64,000 bases of DNA from a virus, in the IMG/VR virus record IMGVR_UViG_3300028654_000010, positions 62,001-126,000 of that record; one strand, written 5' to 3'. The translations under genes and the position numbers were made by a program. Position 1 is the stretch's first letter. Each line of letters starts with the position of its first letter. Shown piece by piece: positions 16,591-25,312 of this stretch. The notes under the pieces are model-generated. The model did not search any database. It was not told the origin of the DNA and saw only the letters and a list, made by a program, of their open reading frames with translations.

Positions 16591-17616
16591 ATGTCAAGGA
16601 TCCTGATCTTCGGCGGCACGGGATCGCTGGGTCGTAAGTTGATTGAGCGGTGGTCGCCTGAGCGCTTTGTCTACGTCTATTCTCGTGACGAAGCGAAGCA
16701 CTGGGCTTTGCGCAACGAATTTCACGGTTGCACCAACATCAACCAACCGCGGTTCTTGGTCGGTGACATCCGCGATGCCGCTCGTGTCCGCGAGGTCATC
16801 GATCAGGTCGAGCCCACCACCATCATCATTGCCGCTGCACTCAAGCAAGTCGACACCTGTGAGTTGAGCCCGAACGAGAGCGTCGCCACCAACTTGACGG
16901 GCACGCAGCACGTTGTCCGCGCCGTCCGCGACCACAACCTGATCCGACCCAACATCGAAAACGTGCTGTTCGTCAGCACCGACAAGGCCTGTTCACCCGT
17001 CAACGTCTACGGCATGTGCAAGGCGACGTCGGAACGCTTGATCACCAGTCAGGCCGCACAGTCGCCTGGGCCCGCGTTCATGTGCACCCGCTACGGCAAC
17101 GTGTTGGAGTCGCGGGGTAGCATCATCCCGCTGTTCAAGTACCAGGCCGAACACGCCCCCGCGTTGACGATCACCGACCCCGACATGACGCGGTACCTGA
17201 TGACGCTAGACCAGAGCGTGGACCTCATTGAGGCGGCGCTAGCCATGGGTAAGAGCGGCGACACGTGGATCCCACGGCTCCCCGCAATGCGGATCGGCGA
17301 CCTCGCCGACCTCTTTGCCTCCCGCTACAACAAGCCCATCAAGGTCATCGGCCTGCGCCCGGGCGAGAAGCTGCACGAGGACTTGGTCAACGAATCGGAG
17401 TCGGTCAGGACGCGACCCATCCGCCAGACACACTACGTCATTGGACCCGCCCACGTGCCTGCCGGCGGCACTCGCTTCACCTACAGTAGCAACGACGCGG
17501 TACTGACAAAGGCACAGCTCGAGGCCAAGCTCGACGAGCTGGGCATCTTCAGCATGCCGCTCGACAGCTTCAAGGGTCCCAACGTCGAGGAGATCATGAC
17601 CAAGAGGGGCACGTGA
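16591..17616 (+). CDS. PseB-like UDP-GlcNAc 4,6-dehydratase (SDR family)
   Basis: The protein has 341 residues and no membrane segments, like the soluble PseB/FlaA1 enzymes. The NAD loop GGTGSLG is at 8-14. The catalytic set lies at VSTDKACSPVNVYGMCK, with Asp131, Lys132, Tyr140 and Lys144, almost the same numbering as known PseB (Asp132, Lys133, Tyr141). A later GLRPGEKLHEDLV is the typical C-terminal motif of this group. The family converts UDP-GlcNAc to a 4-keto-6-deoxy sugar, often with C5 inversion. Together with the next two genes it forms a PseB-PseC-PseH order. The exact product is inferred. Confidence 0.85.
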   Translation: MSRILIFGGTGSLGRKLIERWSPERFVYVYSRDEAKHWALRNEFHGCTNINQPRFLVGDIRDAARVREVIDQVEPTTIIIAAALKQVDTCELSPNESVATNLTGTQHVVRAVRDHNLIRPNIENVLFVSTDKACSPVNVYGMCKATSERLITSQAAQSPGPAFMCTRYGNVLESRGSIIPLFKYQAEHAPALTITDPDMTRYLMTLDQSVDLIEAALAMGKSGDTWIPRLPAMRIGDLADLFASRYNKPIKVIGLRPGEKLHEDLVNESESVRTRPIRQTHYVIGPAHVPAGGTRFTYSSNDAVLTKAQLEAKLDELGIFSMPLDSFKGPNVEEIMTKRGT

Positions 17617-18827
17617 AGGATTACCCGCTGTTCAAAGTGCACGTACCCGCCGCTAGCGCGCTGGCCGAGATTGCGACGGTCTTCGCGTCGGGCTACATCA
17701 ATGAGGGTGCGCAGGTGACGCAGTTGACGCAGGCCCTGTCAAGACGATGGGACACGGATTTGGTTATTAACAACTCCCCAAGAAAAACTCTTGGGAGATT
17801 GTGTGTAACAAACAGCTGCACCAGCGCCCTCACCATGGCCTTAAAGTTGGCGGGAGTGGGCCCAGGCGACGAGGTGATCAGCACCCCGATGACATGTGTG
17901 GCGACCAACACCCCCATCATCAACCTGGGTGCCAACATCGTTTGGGCAGACATTGATCCCAACACCGGTATGATCGACCCGTGTTCCGTCAAGCAGAAAA
18001 TCACCAGTAAGACGAAGGCCATCATGGCCGTCGCCTGGGGTGGTTCGCCGCCTAACCTCAGTGAGTTGTATTATCGTATTCCAAGTGATCCGCCGGATCA
18101 GTCAATTAAACTCATTCTTGATGCCGCCCATGCTTTTGATGCCAAATACCACGACATGCCCATATGGGCCTGGGCTGATTTCACCTGTTATAGCTTTCAA
18201 GCCATCAAGCACTTCACCACAGGCGACGGCGGCGCGCTAGTTTGTAGTTGGAGTGAGGATCATGCACGTTTACATGCAAATACTGACTTTTGCCGCGCCA
18301 AAGCGATGAAGTGGTTCGGTCTTGACCGCGACGTGACCAAGGATGAGAATGGTAATTGGAGGGGTCAACAGTGGGATGCCGACATCGTCGAGGCGGGATA
18401 CAAGTTCAACATGAACAACGTCGCCGCCGCGATTGGTTTGTCACAGCTACCTCACATCGATCGCCTCGTCGCCGCACACCGGGCCAACGCGGGACTGTAC
18501 GACAGCCTGTTCAGCGACTTCACACTCGTCAGGCCCACACTAAAATACGACGGTGCAATAACCAGCGCTTGGGTCTACACGGTGTTGGTCGCTCCCGAGG
18601 CTAAATTGTCACGTGATGAGCTGTTGGCTGCCCTCAATGCCGAGGGCATTCACGCCGGTGTCGTCCACGTACCCAATGACACCTACACCTGCTTCGCGCC
18701 GTTTAAGGCCGAGCTACCAGGCGTTCGCCAGTTTAGCGCGCGCCAGTTGTCACTGCCTGTTGGTTGGTGGCTCGACGGCGACGATGTTCGTCACATCGCC
18801 CAACGTGTCAAGGAGCTGACGACATGA
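17613..18827 (+). CDS. PseC-like sugar aminotransferase (DegT/DnrJ/EryC1/StrS family)
   Basis: The protein has 404 residues from a GTG overlapping the previous stop. PLP-enzyme landmarks are TNSCTSALTMAL (68-79), DEVISTPMTCVATNTPI, ILDAAHAF (Asp170, His173) and SFQAIKHFTTGDGG with the PLP-binding Lys199. The family transfers an amino group to the 4-keto sugar made by the upstream enzyme. An extra segment around residues 51-64 (VINNSPRKTLGRLC) is AT-richer than its surroundings and carries a DNA hairpin. Bases about 18060-18350 also have AT-richer codons than the neighbours. Confidence 0.85.
   Translation: MKDYPLFKVHVPAASALAEIATVFASGYINEGAQVTQLTQALSRRWDTDLVINNSPRKTLGRLCVTNSCTSALTMALKLAGVGPGDEVISTPMTCVATNTPIINLGANIVWADIDPNTGMIDPCSVKQKITSKTKAIMAVAWGGSPPNLSELYYRIPSDPPDQSIKLILDAAHAFDAKYHDMPIWAWADFTCYSFQAIKHFTTGDGGALVCSWSEDHARLHANTDFCRAKAMKWFGLDRDVTKDENGNWRGQQWDADIVEAGYKFNMNNVAAAIGLSQLPHIDRLVAAHRANAGLYDSLFSDFTLVRPTLKYDGAITSAWVYTVLVAPEAKLSRDELLAALNAEGIHAGVVHVPNDTYTCFAPFKAELPGVRQFSARQLSLPVGWWLDGDDVRHIAQRVKELTT
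17774..17797. other. Hairpin inside the aminotransferase gene
   Basis: CTCCCCAAGA (17774-17783) can pair with TCTTGGGAG (17789-17797) with one bulged C and a loop of AAAAC. It lies in the apparent insertion of the aminotransferase and could be the trace of a small inserted element or simply a coding coincidence. Confidence 0.35.
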
Positions 18828-19348
18828 AGGTTCAAGTTCCTGATTACATGCAGCTCCGCCCGATCGTCGACGGTGACCATGAATGGCTCATCGAGCTACA
18901 CAATGATCCTGCGGTCCTGCGCAACGTCACCCACCCGCGGCCCATCACCGCGGCACAACACTACCTTTGGTGGGAGGGAATCCGCAACAATTCATCGCAA
19001 TTGCGAATGATCTTCGAGGTAGGTGGCACCAAGGTGGGCCTCGCCAAGTTCTACGACGTTGACACCGACAACCGCTGTTGCGTGTTGGGCGGCGACATCC
19101 ACACCTCTCGCCGAGGTAGCGGCTATGCCAAATTCATGTGGACGCGGATGCTCGATAAGTGCTTCGACGAGCTGCAATTGCACCGGGTGGGCCTGTCGAC
19201 GGCCGAATTCAACACCATCGCCCGTCACATCTACCAGGGCCTGGGCTTCAAGGAAGAGGGCCGCCTGACGCAGGGCCTCTACCGCGACGGGCAGTACCAC
19301 GACCACGTGTTGATGTATATGCTCAACAGCGATTGGCGCGCGAGATGA
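18824..19348 (+). CDS. PseH-like GNAT N-acetyltransferase
   Basis: The protein has 174 residues, starting at an ATG overlapping the aminotransferase stop. The GNAT fold is visible: LRPIVDGDHEWLIELHNDP, GLAKFYDVDTDNRCCVLGG, the acetyl-CoA loop region RRGSGYAKFMWTRML (about 95-109) and the terminal YQGLGFKEEGRLTQ. The order after PseB- and PseC-like genes fits acetylation of the new amino group. VioB- or PglD-type enzymes are of another fold, so PseH is the best comparison. Confidence 0.8.
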   Translation: MKVQVPDYMQLRPIVDGDHEWLIELHNDPAVLRNVTHPRPITAAQHYLWWEGIRNNSSQLRMIFEVGGTKVGLAKFYDVDTDNRCCVLGGDIHTSRRGSGYAKFMWTRMLDKCFDELQLHRVGLSTAEFNTIARHIYQGLGFKEEGRLTQGLYRDGQYHDHVLMYMLNSDWRAR

Positions 19349-20073
19349 TGCAGCTCCCCCGCATCTTCGTCGGCACCATGTACGTCAAGGAGGGCGATTT
19401 TCAGGCCTGCGTCGCTCGCATTCAGGAACAGGAAGGCGTCGTCGTCACCCACCTGATCCGCGCCGACATGGCCGAGAAGGAGGCCCACAACGCGCTGTGG
19501 CACGGTTGGCGCGAAGCGCGTGACAACCACGACCTCTTCGTTAAGGTCGATGCCGACACTGTCCTCATCTCCAATCACACGCTGGCCAACATCTACGCGC
19601 TGTTCGCCACCAACCCCCGCGTCACCGGCCTGCAGGCGCCGCTCCACGACTACATGACCGACGGCCTCATCAACGGCCTCAATGCCTTCAGTCCCCGCGT
19701 TACCTTCAATGACACTCGTGACGAGTTGTACTGCGATCGCCAAGTCGACACGGGCCACGACGTGCTGCTACGCGGTGCCGAGCTCCCCGCATCGCTGTCG
19801 CCGGCAGGCCTCCACTGCTACCACGCGACTGACAAGCAGGCCTTTCACTTCGGCCTGCACCGGGCATTGAAGGGCCAGCACGACACCATCGCCAAGGTGA
19901 AGCAGGCCCACCAGCGGTACCACGACCGCACTAGGGCCTTCGCGTTGTTGGGGGCCAAGGCGGCACCCGATTTTGCACAGCACCGCAGGTTCAACTATGG
20001 CGACGCCGAGTTTCAGGTGGCGTTCGGCGAGGCGACGGCGAAGTACGAGCAGCACATGAGGAGCCTGGCATGA
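19345..20073 (+). CDS. GT-A-like glycosyltransferase
   Basis: The protein has 242 residues. Two adjacent ATGs (19345, 19348) are possible; the first overlaps the previous stop. It starts RIFVGTMYVKEGDFQACVAR and carries LFVKVDADTVLI with the DAD metal motif at about residues 71-73. The C-terminal half is rich in His and Arg. It probably adds the sugar made by the preceding three enzymes or another residue of the glycan. Confidence 0.7.
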   Translation: MMQLPRIFVGTMYVKEGDFQACVARIQEQEGVVVTHLIRADMAEKEAHNALWHGWREARDNHDLFVKVDADTVLISNHTLANIYALFATNPRVTGLQAPLHDYMTDGLINGLNAFSPRVTFNDTRDELYCDRQVDTGHDVLLRGAELPASLSPAGLHCYHATDKQAFHFGLHRALKGQHDTIAKVKQAHQRYHDRTRAFALLGAKAAPDFAQHRRFNYGDAEFQVAFGEATAKYEQHMRSLA

Positions 20074-20099
20074 GGTGTGTCATCGCTGCGTCGAAGGGG

Positions 20100-20105
20100 T
20101 AAGAT
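20100..20105 (+). promoter_or_regulatory. -10-like box, leaderless type
   Basis: TAAGAT is followed by six bases and the ATG at 20112. Confidence 0.5.
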
Positions 20106-20111
20106 TACGCA

Positions 20112-20807
20112 ATGGGCCGTCTGTCAACACCCAACACTCCGTTTGACCGCACCATCAATCGCTATCGAGAGATCCTCGATCTCGCCTTGTACGAAGGCTA
20201 TACCTTCATGACGGTGCAAGAATTCCTAAGTGCCGGGTGTCCCACCAAACAGGTGTTGATACTCCGCCATGATCTCGACTTCAAGCCCAAGACATTGTGG
20301 CCCATCCTCGATGCTGAACGTGCCGCCGGCGCTCGGTCGACGATCTACGTCCGGGTGACGGCCAACGAGTATAACCCATTGAGCTACCATGTGCTGCCTC
20401 ACCTGCTGCATGCCCAACGCGACGGCTTTGAGGTGGGTCTACACACCAGCTGTGTTGAGTTCGCGGCGATCAATGACCTCAATCCCCTCGATGTCATTCA
20501 ACGGGAGACCAACGTACTGCGCCAATTCTTCAACGTCACCGGCGTCGCTCCACACCGCGACTGGAACTACACTCATAATTCACTGCCATGGCTACGTGAC
20601 AATTGGGCCACGATCAGCGGCACCTGTGGCTTGACCTATGAGGCCTACGCCCCGGTGCTAGAAGCTAGTACCGTCTACGTCAATGATACTTTTGCCCCTC
20701 ACCTGTGTTGGAAGACGACGCCCTACGACGCGCTGGCCACCGGCAACAGCGTTTACTTCTCAACCCATGCGGCATGGTGGTACGTCGATCACCCGTTTGA
20801 GGAATGA
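20112..20807 (+). CDS. Polysaccharide deacetylase-like (NodB-fold) protein
   Basis: The protein has 231 residues. It shows VLILRHDLDFKPKTL (about 49-63), a form of the NodB metal motif, YVRVTANEYNPL, and GFEVGLHTSCVEF (about 108-120), a His-containing second motif. APHRDWNYTH is the likely third motif. Such proteins in sugar clusters remove acetyl groups or act as uncharacterised carbohydrate esterase-like enzymes. Its stop overlaps the formyltransferase-like gene (ATGACGATG). Confidence 0.7.
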   Translation: MGRLSTPNTPFDRTINRYREILDLALYEGYTFMTVQEFLSAGCPTKQVLILRHDLDFKPKTLWPILDAERAAGARSTIYVRVTANEYNPLSYHVLPHLLHAQRDGFEVGLHTSCVEFAAINDLNPLDVIQRETNVLRQFFNVTGVAPHRDWNYTHNSLPWLRDNWATISGTCGLTYEAYAPVLEASTVYVNDTFAPHLCWKTTPYDALATGNSVYFSTHAAWWYVDHPFEE

Positions 20808-21460
20808 CGATGAAACTGTTGTTCGCCGGATACAGGAGTTGGGCCCATGCAGCCTACACCGAACTGCAACGTTTGCGAGGGGTTGACATCGAGCTGGTGG
20901 AATCTCCGAAGGCCCTCGACGCTGCTCTACGTGAAGAGGCGTGGGACGTCGTCGCCCTAGTGGGTTGGAGCTGGATCGTACCTGCCCAACACACCGTCGA
21001 CCACTACGTCGTCGTAGTACACCCGTCCGACCTACCTGCTTACGCTGGTGGCTCACCGCTGCAACACCAAATCATCGACGGGGTGACCGAGACCCAAGCC
21101 ACACTGTTTCGGGCGGCGACGCAGCTCGACGGGGGAGCCGTGTTGTACAAGTGTCCATTGTCGTTGGAGGGTCACCTCGACGACGTGTTCGCTCGGTTGA
21201 CGTATGTGACGTGTGATCTGCTGGGCCAACTGATCCGTGACTGGCCCACCGTTGCAGAACACCCTCAGGTGGGCTACGTAGCTCCCAGAAAACGCTTGCA
21301 ACCCAAGGACGGGGAACTTACCCATGACCGCCTGCAGCATCTTACGTGCCAACAGCTCTACGACTTCATCAGGTGCCGTGAGCACCCCTACCCCAGCGCC
21401 TTTATCAAGGATGAGACGGGTACCCTCTACATCGAGCGCGTGAGGTTCAAACGTGGTTGA
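20804..21460 (+). CDS. Formyltransferase-like protein (sugar N-formyltransferase candidate)
   Basis: The protein has 218 residues. The segment VVVHPSDLPAYAGGSPLQHQI (about 70-90) followed by ETQATLFRAATQLDGGAVL is the core of the formyl-THF-dependent formyltransferase family (HPS-LP-Y-G-SP, D-G). The first 60 residues form a small Rossmann-like start. In sugar clusters such enzymes formylate amino sugars made by a dehydratase and an aminotransferase, both of which lie just upstream. It lacks the C-terminal tRNA-binding domain of methionyl-tRNA formyltransferase, which supports a sugar substrate. Confidence 0.75.
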   Translation: MTMKLLFAGYRSWAHAAYTELQRLRGVDIELVESPKALDAALREEAWDVVALVGWSWIVPAQHTVDHYVVVVHPSDLPAYAGGSPLQHQIIDGVTETQATLFRAATQLDGGAVLYKCPLSLEGHLDDVFARLTYVTCDLLGQLIRDWPTVAEHPQVGYVAPRKRLQPKDGELTHDRLQHLTCQQLYDFIRCREHPYPSAFIKDETGTLYIERVRFKRG

Positions 21461-22391
21461 GCTGTACGACATCGTTGACAACCTCGACTACGTAGCGACC
21501 AACTGTTACCAACACCAGTTGACGGAGGTGCTCGACGCGTCGTTCAATGTCAAGCGCTTGACGCTCGCCGAGCTCGAACGTGGTGATATTCCCATCGGCT
21601 CCGCCGTCATCAGTCGTTTGAGGTTGAGGACGTTGGTCAACAACTTACAAACGGTCTCGTCTGCTCTACGGGGCACGCGCTCGTTCATCTACGAACAAGA
21701 CACTTGGGAGAACTTCCTGGTCGACTCGCCGTACTTCGGCTCCTACGCCAAGATCAACGCGTGCCTATCACCCCTGACGTTTCTCAACATGTCACACTGG
21801 TGGGCGGCTCTGGTACGGTCAGCGGGCATCCCATCGCGGTTCATTCAGGTGTGGACGCTGCCCAAGTATTGCACGCCGCCGGCACCTTGGTCACAGCGTG
21901 CGCACAAAGCGATCTTTTGCGGTACCCTGTACCCCCGTCGCGTGACCTTCTTTGATGCATTGAAACAGCGCGGCATCAACGTTGAAGTAGTGCCCGTGCA
22001 ACCGACGTTCGCGCGCTACTTGGAGCTACTATCATCGTCGCGGCTGGTCATTAGGTGTGATAAGATCGATTGGCTCATCGACGCGGGCCATGGTCAATGC
22101 CGGGTCACCGACTACAACGCACTGTGGCAACGCGACATTGAAGTCGCCGCGCGCGGGTGTTTTTCAATGCGCGAGGCCGACGACGAGGGGTCCCTGTGGG
22201 GCATCGGCAGGATTCCGTTGATCGTACCTTTCACTACCGTTGATAGTGCTGTCGCATCAATTAACCGGATTGCGTCACTGAGCTGCACCGAAGCCGATGA
22301 TATTGCACATACGTCTGTCGATGTGATACGGTCTGCTGAGGGTTGGATGTCAGTGCCACGAGTGATCCACGAAGTCTTGGGTGCCACGTGA
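21453..22391 (+). CDS. GT-B-like glycosyltransferase candidate
   Basis: The protein has 312 residues from a GTG overlapping the previous gene. Support is moderate: SFIYEQDTWENFLVDSPYFGSY, IFCGTLYPRRVTFFDALKQRG (start of a donor lobe), RLVIRCDKIDWLIDAGHGQ and a later EVAARGCFSMREADDEGS, which resembles the acceptor of CgeB- or GT-B-like proteins. No DxD is seen. It is coupled to the RmlD-like gene. Confidence 0.6.
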   Translation: MVELYDIVDNLDYVATNCYQHQLTEVLDASFNVKRLTLAELERGDIPIGSAVISRLRLRTLVNNLQTVSSALRGTRSFIYEQDTWENFLVDSPYFGSYAKINACLSPLTFLNMSHWWAALVRSAGIPSRFIQVWTLPKYCTPPAPWSQRAHKAIFCGTLYPRRVTFFDALKQRGINVEVVPVQPTFARYLELLSSSRLVIRCDKIDWLIDAGHGQCRVTDYNALWQRDIEVAARGCFSMREADDEGSLWGIGRIPLIVPFTTVDSAVASINRIASLSCTEADDIAHTSVDVIRSAEGWMSVPRVIHEVLGAT

Positions 22392-23191
22392 CGATCCGGG
22401 TCATCGTCCTGGGCAACACCGGCATGTTGGGCCACACCGTGGTCGAAGTATTGTCGCGCGAACTTACGCTTGAAGTGAAAGCTGTCCGACGTAGTCAACT
22501 CAACGCCCTGGAACCTACCTTGGACATGATTCATGATGTCGATTACGTCATCAACTGCATCGGCATCATCAAGCAGAACAAGTTCGCCCCTCGCCGCGAG
22601 ATGTTCATGGTCAATGCCATCTTTCCATGGTTATTGCAGGCCCAATGTACGCACGTAGGTGCCAAGTTGATCCACGTGACGTCGGACTGCGTCTTTTCGG
22701 GTCGAGTCGGAGGCTACAGCGAAAACGACACCCCTGATGCAGAAGATGATTACGGACTCTCAAAGGCGTGCGGCGAACCCCGCAATGCAATGGTCATTCG
22801 CACCAGCATCATTGGTCACGAGCTACGTGGCAAGTTGTCGTTGCTCGAGTGGGTCATGTCACAACGTGGGCAAACAATTGAGGGTTACACTAACCACGTC
22901 TGGAACGGTGTGACGACGCGGGTGTTGGCGCGAGCGTTCCGTGATATTATTGTGGGTGACCTTTACCAACCCGGCACCTTCCACGTTCATGCGCCACACG
23001 TCATCACTAAGCACGATCTGATCTGCCTCATCAATGAGGCGTGGGACTTGGGTTTGACGATTATCCCAACTATAACGCCGGTCAAGTGTGATCGATCGCT
23101 GGTCACTGTCAAATCGCTCAACGCGAAACTCAATGTTCCATCGATGGTTGAGATGATGAATGAGTTAGTAGATCTTGAACAGTCGTATTAA
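22388..23191 (+). CDS. RmlD-like NAD(P)-dependent sugar reductase (SDR family)
   Basis: The protein has 267 residues from a GTG overlapping the previous stop. The nucleotide loop is GNTGMLG (8-14), followed by DYVINCIGIIKQ, LIHVTSDCVFSG and the YGLSK catalytic Tyr/Lys pair (about 135-139). This matches the dTDP-4-dehydrorhamnose reductase type that reduces a 4-keto sugar. No RmlA/B/C homologues with dTDP specificity are identifiable nearby, so the substrate could be the UDP-keto sugar from one of the 4,6-dehydratase-like enzymes. Confidence 0.8.
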   Translation: MTIRVIVLGNTGMLGHTVVEVLSRELTLEVKAVRRSQLNALEPTLDMIHDVDYVINCIGIIKQNKFAPRREMFMVNAIFPWLLQAQCTHVGAKLIHVTSDCVFSGRVGGYSENDTPDAEDDYGLSKACGEPRNAMVIRTSIIGHELRGKLSLLEWVMSQRGQTIEGYTNHVWNGVTTRVLARAFRDIIVGDLYQPGTFHVHAPHVITKHDLICLINEAWDLGLTIIPTITPVKCDRSLVTVKSLNAKLNVPSMVEMMNELVDLEQSY

Positions 23192-23307
23192 CCACACGTA
23201 GATCAACAATCCTATTGCTGTTCGACGATCGGAAGTAGCTGTGCCTTGAGCATGAGATTATGTATGGCGGAATGTACGTAGAATCCACGTCATCGTGCTC
23301 GGTTTAC

Positions 23308-23313
23308 TATGAT
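23308..23313 (+). promoter_or_regulatory. -10-like box for the dehydrogenase gene
   Basis: TATGAT lies 14 bases before the ATG at 23328, with a short GAGG between them. The 136-base gap 23192-23327 holds nothing else I can support. Confidence 0.4.
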
Positions 23314-23327
23314 AACGTGAGGTCTCA

Positions 23328-24602
23328 ATGAAAATCGGTTGGATGGGACTGGGTAAGTTGGGTCTGCCTTGTGCTCTTGCGATGGAGCAACTTGGTCATA
23401 CGGTAATGGGCTATGATCCGGGGGAACAGACAGTCACCACCCTCAACACCCGCAAATTGCCCTATCATGAGGTAGGTGCGCAGGCGTTACTTGATAAGAC
23501 CAACATCAGATTGGTCGGTGTGAGCGACCTCATCAACGAATGCGATCTCATCTTTGTCGCGGTACAGACGCCGCATCATGCTAAGTATGAGGGCATCACC
23601 CGGTTGCCCCACAAGCGAGTTGACTTCGACTACTCCTACCTCAAGGAGGCGGTGAAACTGATCTCAAACACACTCAACACCAATCGCCTTTATGGACATA
23701 AGGCCGAGGCTAACGTCGTCATCATCTCAACCGTTCTACCTGGTACTATCGAGCGGGAAATCAGGCCACTCCTTGATCCTGGTATCAAGCTATGCTATAA
23801 TCCCGCCTTCATCGCGATGGGCACGACGATCTACGACTTCACTCACCCGGAGTTCGTCCTCTTCGGCGTCGATGACCCCAACACCGCACAGCTCGCCGAG
23901 CAGTTCTACAAGACGATCCACCAGCGGCCCTTCTACCGGACGACGATCAACAACGCCGAGATGATCAAGGTCGCCTACAACACCTTCATCAGCACCAAGC
24001 TGGCCTTCGTCAACACCCTGATGGAGGTGTGTCACAAGACGGGCTGCGACGTCGACGCCGTCACCGACGCCTTGAAACTGGCCGACGAACGCCTGATCAG
24101 TCCACGCTACATGACAGCGGGCATGGGCGACGGCGGGGGCTGCCACCCGCGCGACAACATCGCCCTGTCGTGGTTGGCCCGCAGGGTCGACATGGGCTTC
24201 GACTTCTTCGAGGCCGTCATGCTGTCGCGTGAGAAGCAGACCGATTGGTTCGCCGACCTGGTCGAGGAGGCGATCGCCGACTTCAATGCCGGGCACCTCA
24301 ATTCGGCACCCGTCTACATCATGGGCAAGGCCTTCAAGCCCGAGACAAACCTGGTGACAGGCAGCCCCTCTCGCCTGCTCCAGAGCGTATTGCGCGAGCG
24401 CGGCGTCCACGTCACCATGGTCGATCCCATCGTCGACGGTGCCGCACCCATCACCGACGCTGGCGTCTACTTCATCGGCACTCGCCACCAGGTCTTCGCC
24501 GACTGGCCCTATCCACCGGACAGCACCGTCATCGACCCACACCGCTACGTGTCCGATCGACCGGGTGTCACCGTCATCAGGTTGGGTGAGGGCCCCAAGT
24601 GA
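23328..24602 (+). CDS. Nucleotide-sugar 6-dehydrogenase (UDP-Glc/GDP-Man dehydrogenase family)
   Basis: The protein has 424 residues, normal for the family. The NAD-binding start is GWMGLGKLGLP (4-14). Further landmarks are FVAVQTPH, ISTVLPGT (about 133-140), NNAEMIKVAYNTF with Lys214, and GGGCHPRDN with the catalytic Cys272. The C-terminal UDP-binding domain is present (IMGKAFKPETNLVTGSPSR). The enzyme oxidises C6 of a UDP- or GDP-sugar to a uronic acid. A second, shorter paralogue lies at 25955. Confidence 0.88.
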   Translation: MKIGWMGLGKLGLPCALAMEQLGHTVMGYDPGEQTVTTLNTRKLPYHEVGAQALLDKTNIRLVGVSDLINECDLIFVAVQTPHHAKYEGITRLPHKRVDFDYSYLKEAVKLISNTLNTNRLYGHKAEANVVIISTVLPGTIEREIRPLLDPGIKLCYNPAFIAMGTTIYDFTHPEFVLFGVDDPNTAQLAEQFYKTIHQRPFYRTTINNAEMIKVAYNTFISTKLAFVNTLMEVCHKTGCDVDAVTDALKLADERLISPRYMTAGMGDGGGCHPRDNIALSWLARRVDMGFDFFEAVMLSREKQTDWFADLVEEAIADFNAGHLNSAPVYIMGKAFKPETNLVTGSPSRLLQSVLRERGVHVTMVDPIVDGAAPITDAGVYFIGTRHQVFADWPYPPDSTVIDPHRYVSDRPGVTVIRLGEGPK

Positions 24603-25312
24603 GCGGCACCCGCCTGGTGTCAGTGATGCTGCCCAGTCGCGGCCGCGTTGACCAGCTCAAGGCGTCGTTGGCGTCGTTGGAGCAGACCGTCACCAATGCG
24701 GCCGACGTCGAGGTGCTGGTGAGGGCCGACGATGATGATCGGCCGACGATTGATTGCCTCAGGTCGGTGCGCTGCAAGTTTCACGTGTCGGTCGTGGTGG
24801 GCCCGAGGGGCAATGGTTACGCCGACCTGCACCTGTACTACAACCGCCTGTGTGAGATTGCACAGGGACGCTTCTTGTTCCTGTGGAACGACGATGCGCT
24901 GATGCTGACACCGGCTTGGGACGCCGAGCTGGCCAAACACGACGACGGCAGGCTGTGCTACGTCAAGTCGGGCCTCGTCGACTCGCGGGGCCGCGACAGC
25001 TACCTATTCCCGATCGTCCACCGCTCGTACTGGGAGGCATTGGGCCACTTCTCGCTGTCGGCCCACAACGACACCTACGTCATTGAGGTGCTCAAGGACC
25101 TGCCTCAGGTCTTCCGCGACTCGGCGATCACCGTCAAGCACGTGGGACTGGAGCTGATCGCCGCGGGTGACAAGACCAGCATGGAGGCGAAGCAGTGGTG
25201 GCCCACGACGAAGGGCATGTGGAGGCAACCCGAACTGCTACAGGCCATTGCCACTGACAATGCCAAGTTGAAGGCACTGTGGGCGGCACAACAAGCGAGC
25301 GCGCCGCCGTGA
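24599..25312 (+). CDS. GT2-like glycosyltransferase, paralogue of the 9146 gene
   Basis: The protein has 237 residues from a GTG overlapping the dehydrogenase stop. It shows SVMLPSRGRVDQLKASLASL, VEVLVRADDDDRPT, GPRGNGYADLHLYYNRLC, RFLFLWNDDALMLTPAWD and AHNDTYV. Block by block it matches the gene at 9146, which lies on the opposite strand. The acidic centre is probably DDDD or NDD. Confidence 0.78.
   Translation: MSGTRLVSVMLPSRGRVDQLKASLASLEQTVTNAADVEVLVRADDDDRPTIDCLRSVRCKFHVSVVVGPRGNGYADLHLYYNRLCEIAQGRFLFLWNDDALMLTPAWDAELAKHDDGRLCYVKSGLVDSRGRDSYLFPIVHRSYWEALGHFSLSAHNDTYVIEVLKDLPQVFRDSAITVKHVGLELIAAGDKTSMEAKQWWPTTKGMWRQPELLQAIATDNAKLKALWAAQQASAPP

Noticed and set aside
23790-24542. 250-residue antisense frame over the dehydrogenase
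   Set aside because: It lies entirely within a gene with all catalytic motifs and has a Val/Asp/Gly-rich composition typical of a complementary-strand artefact.
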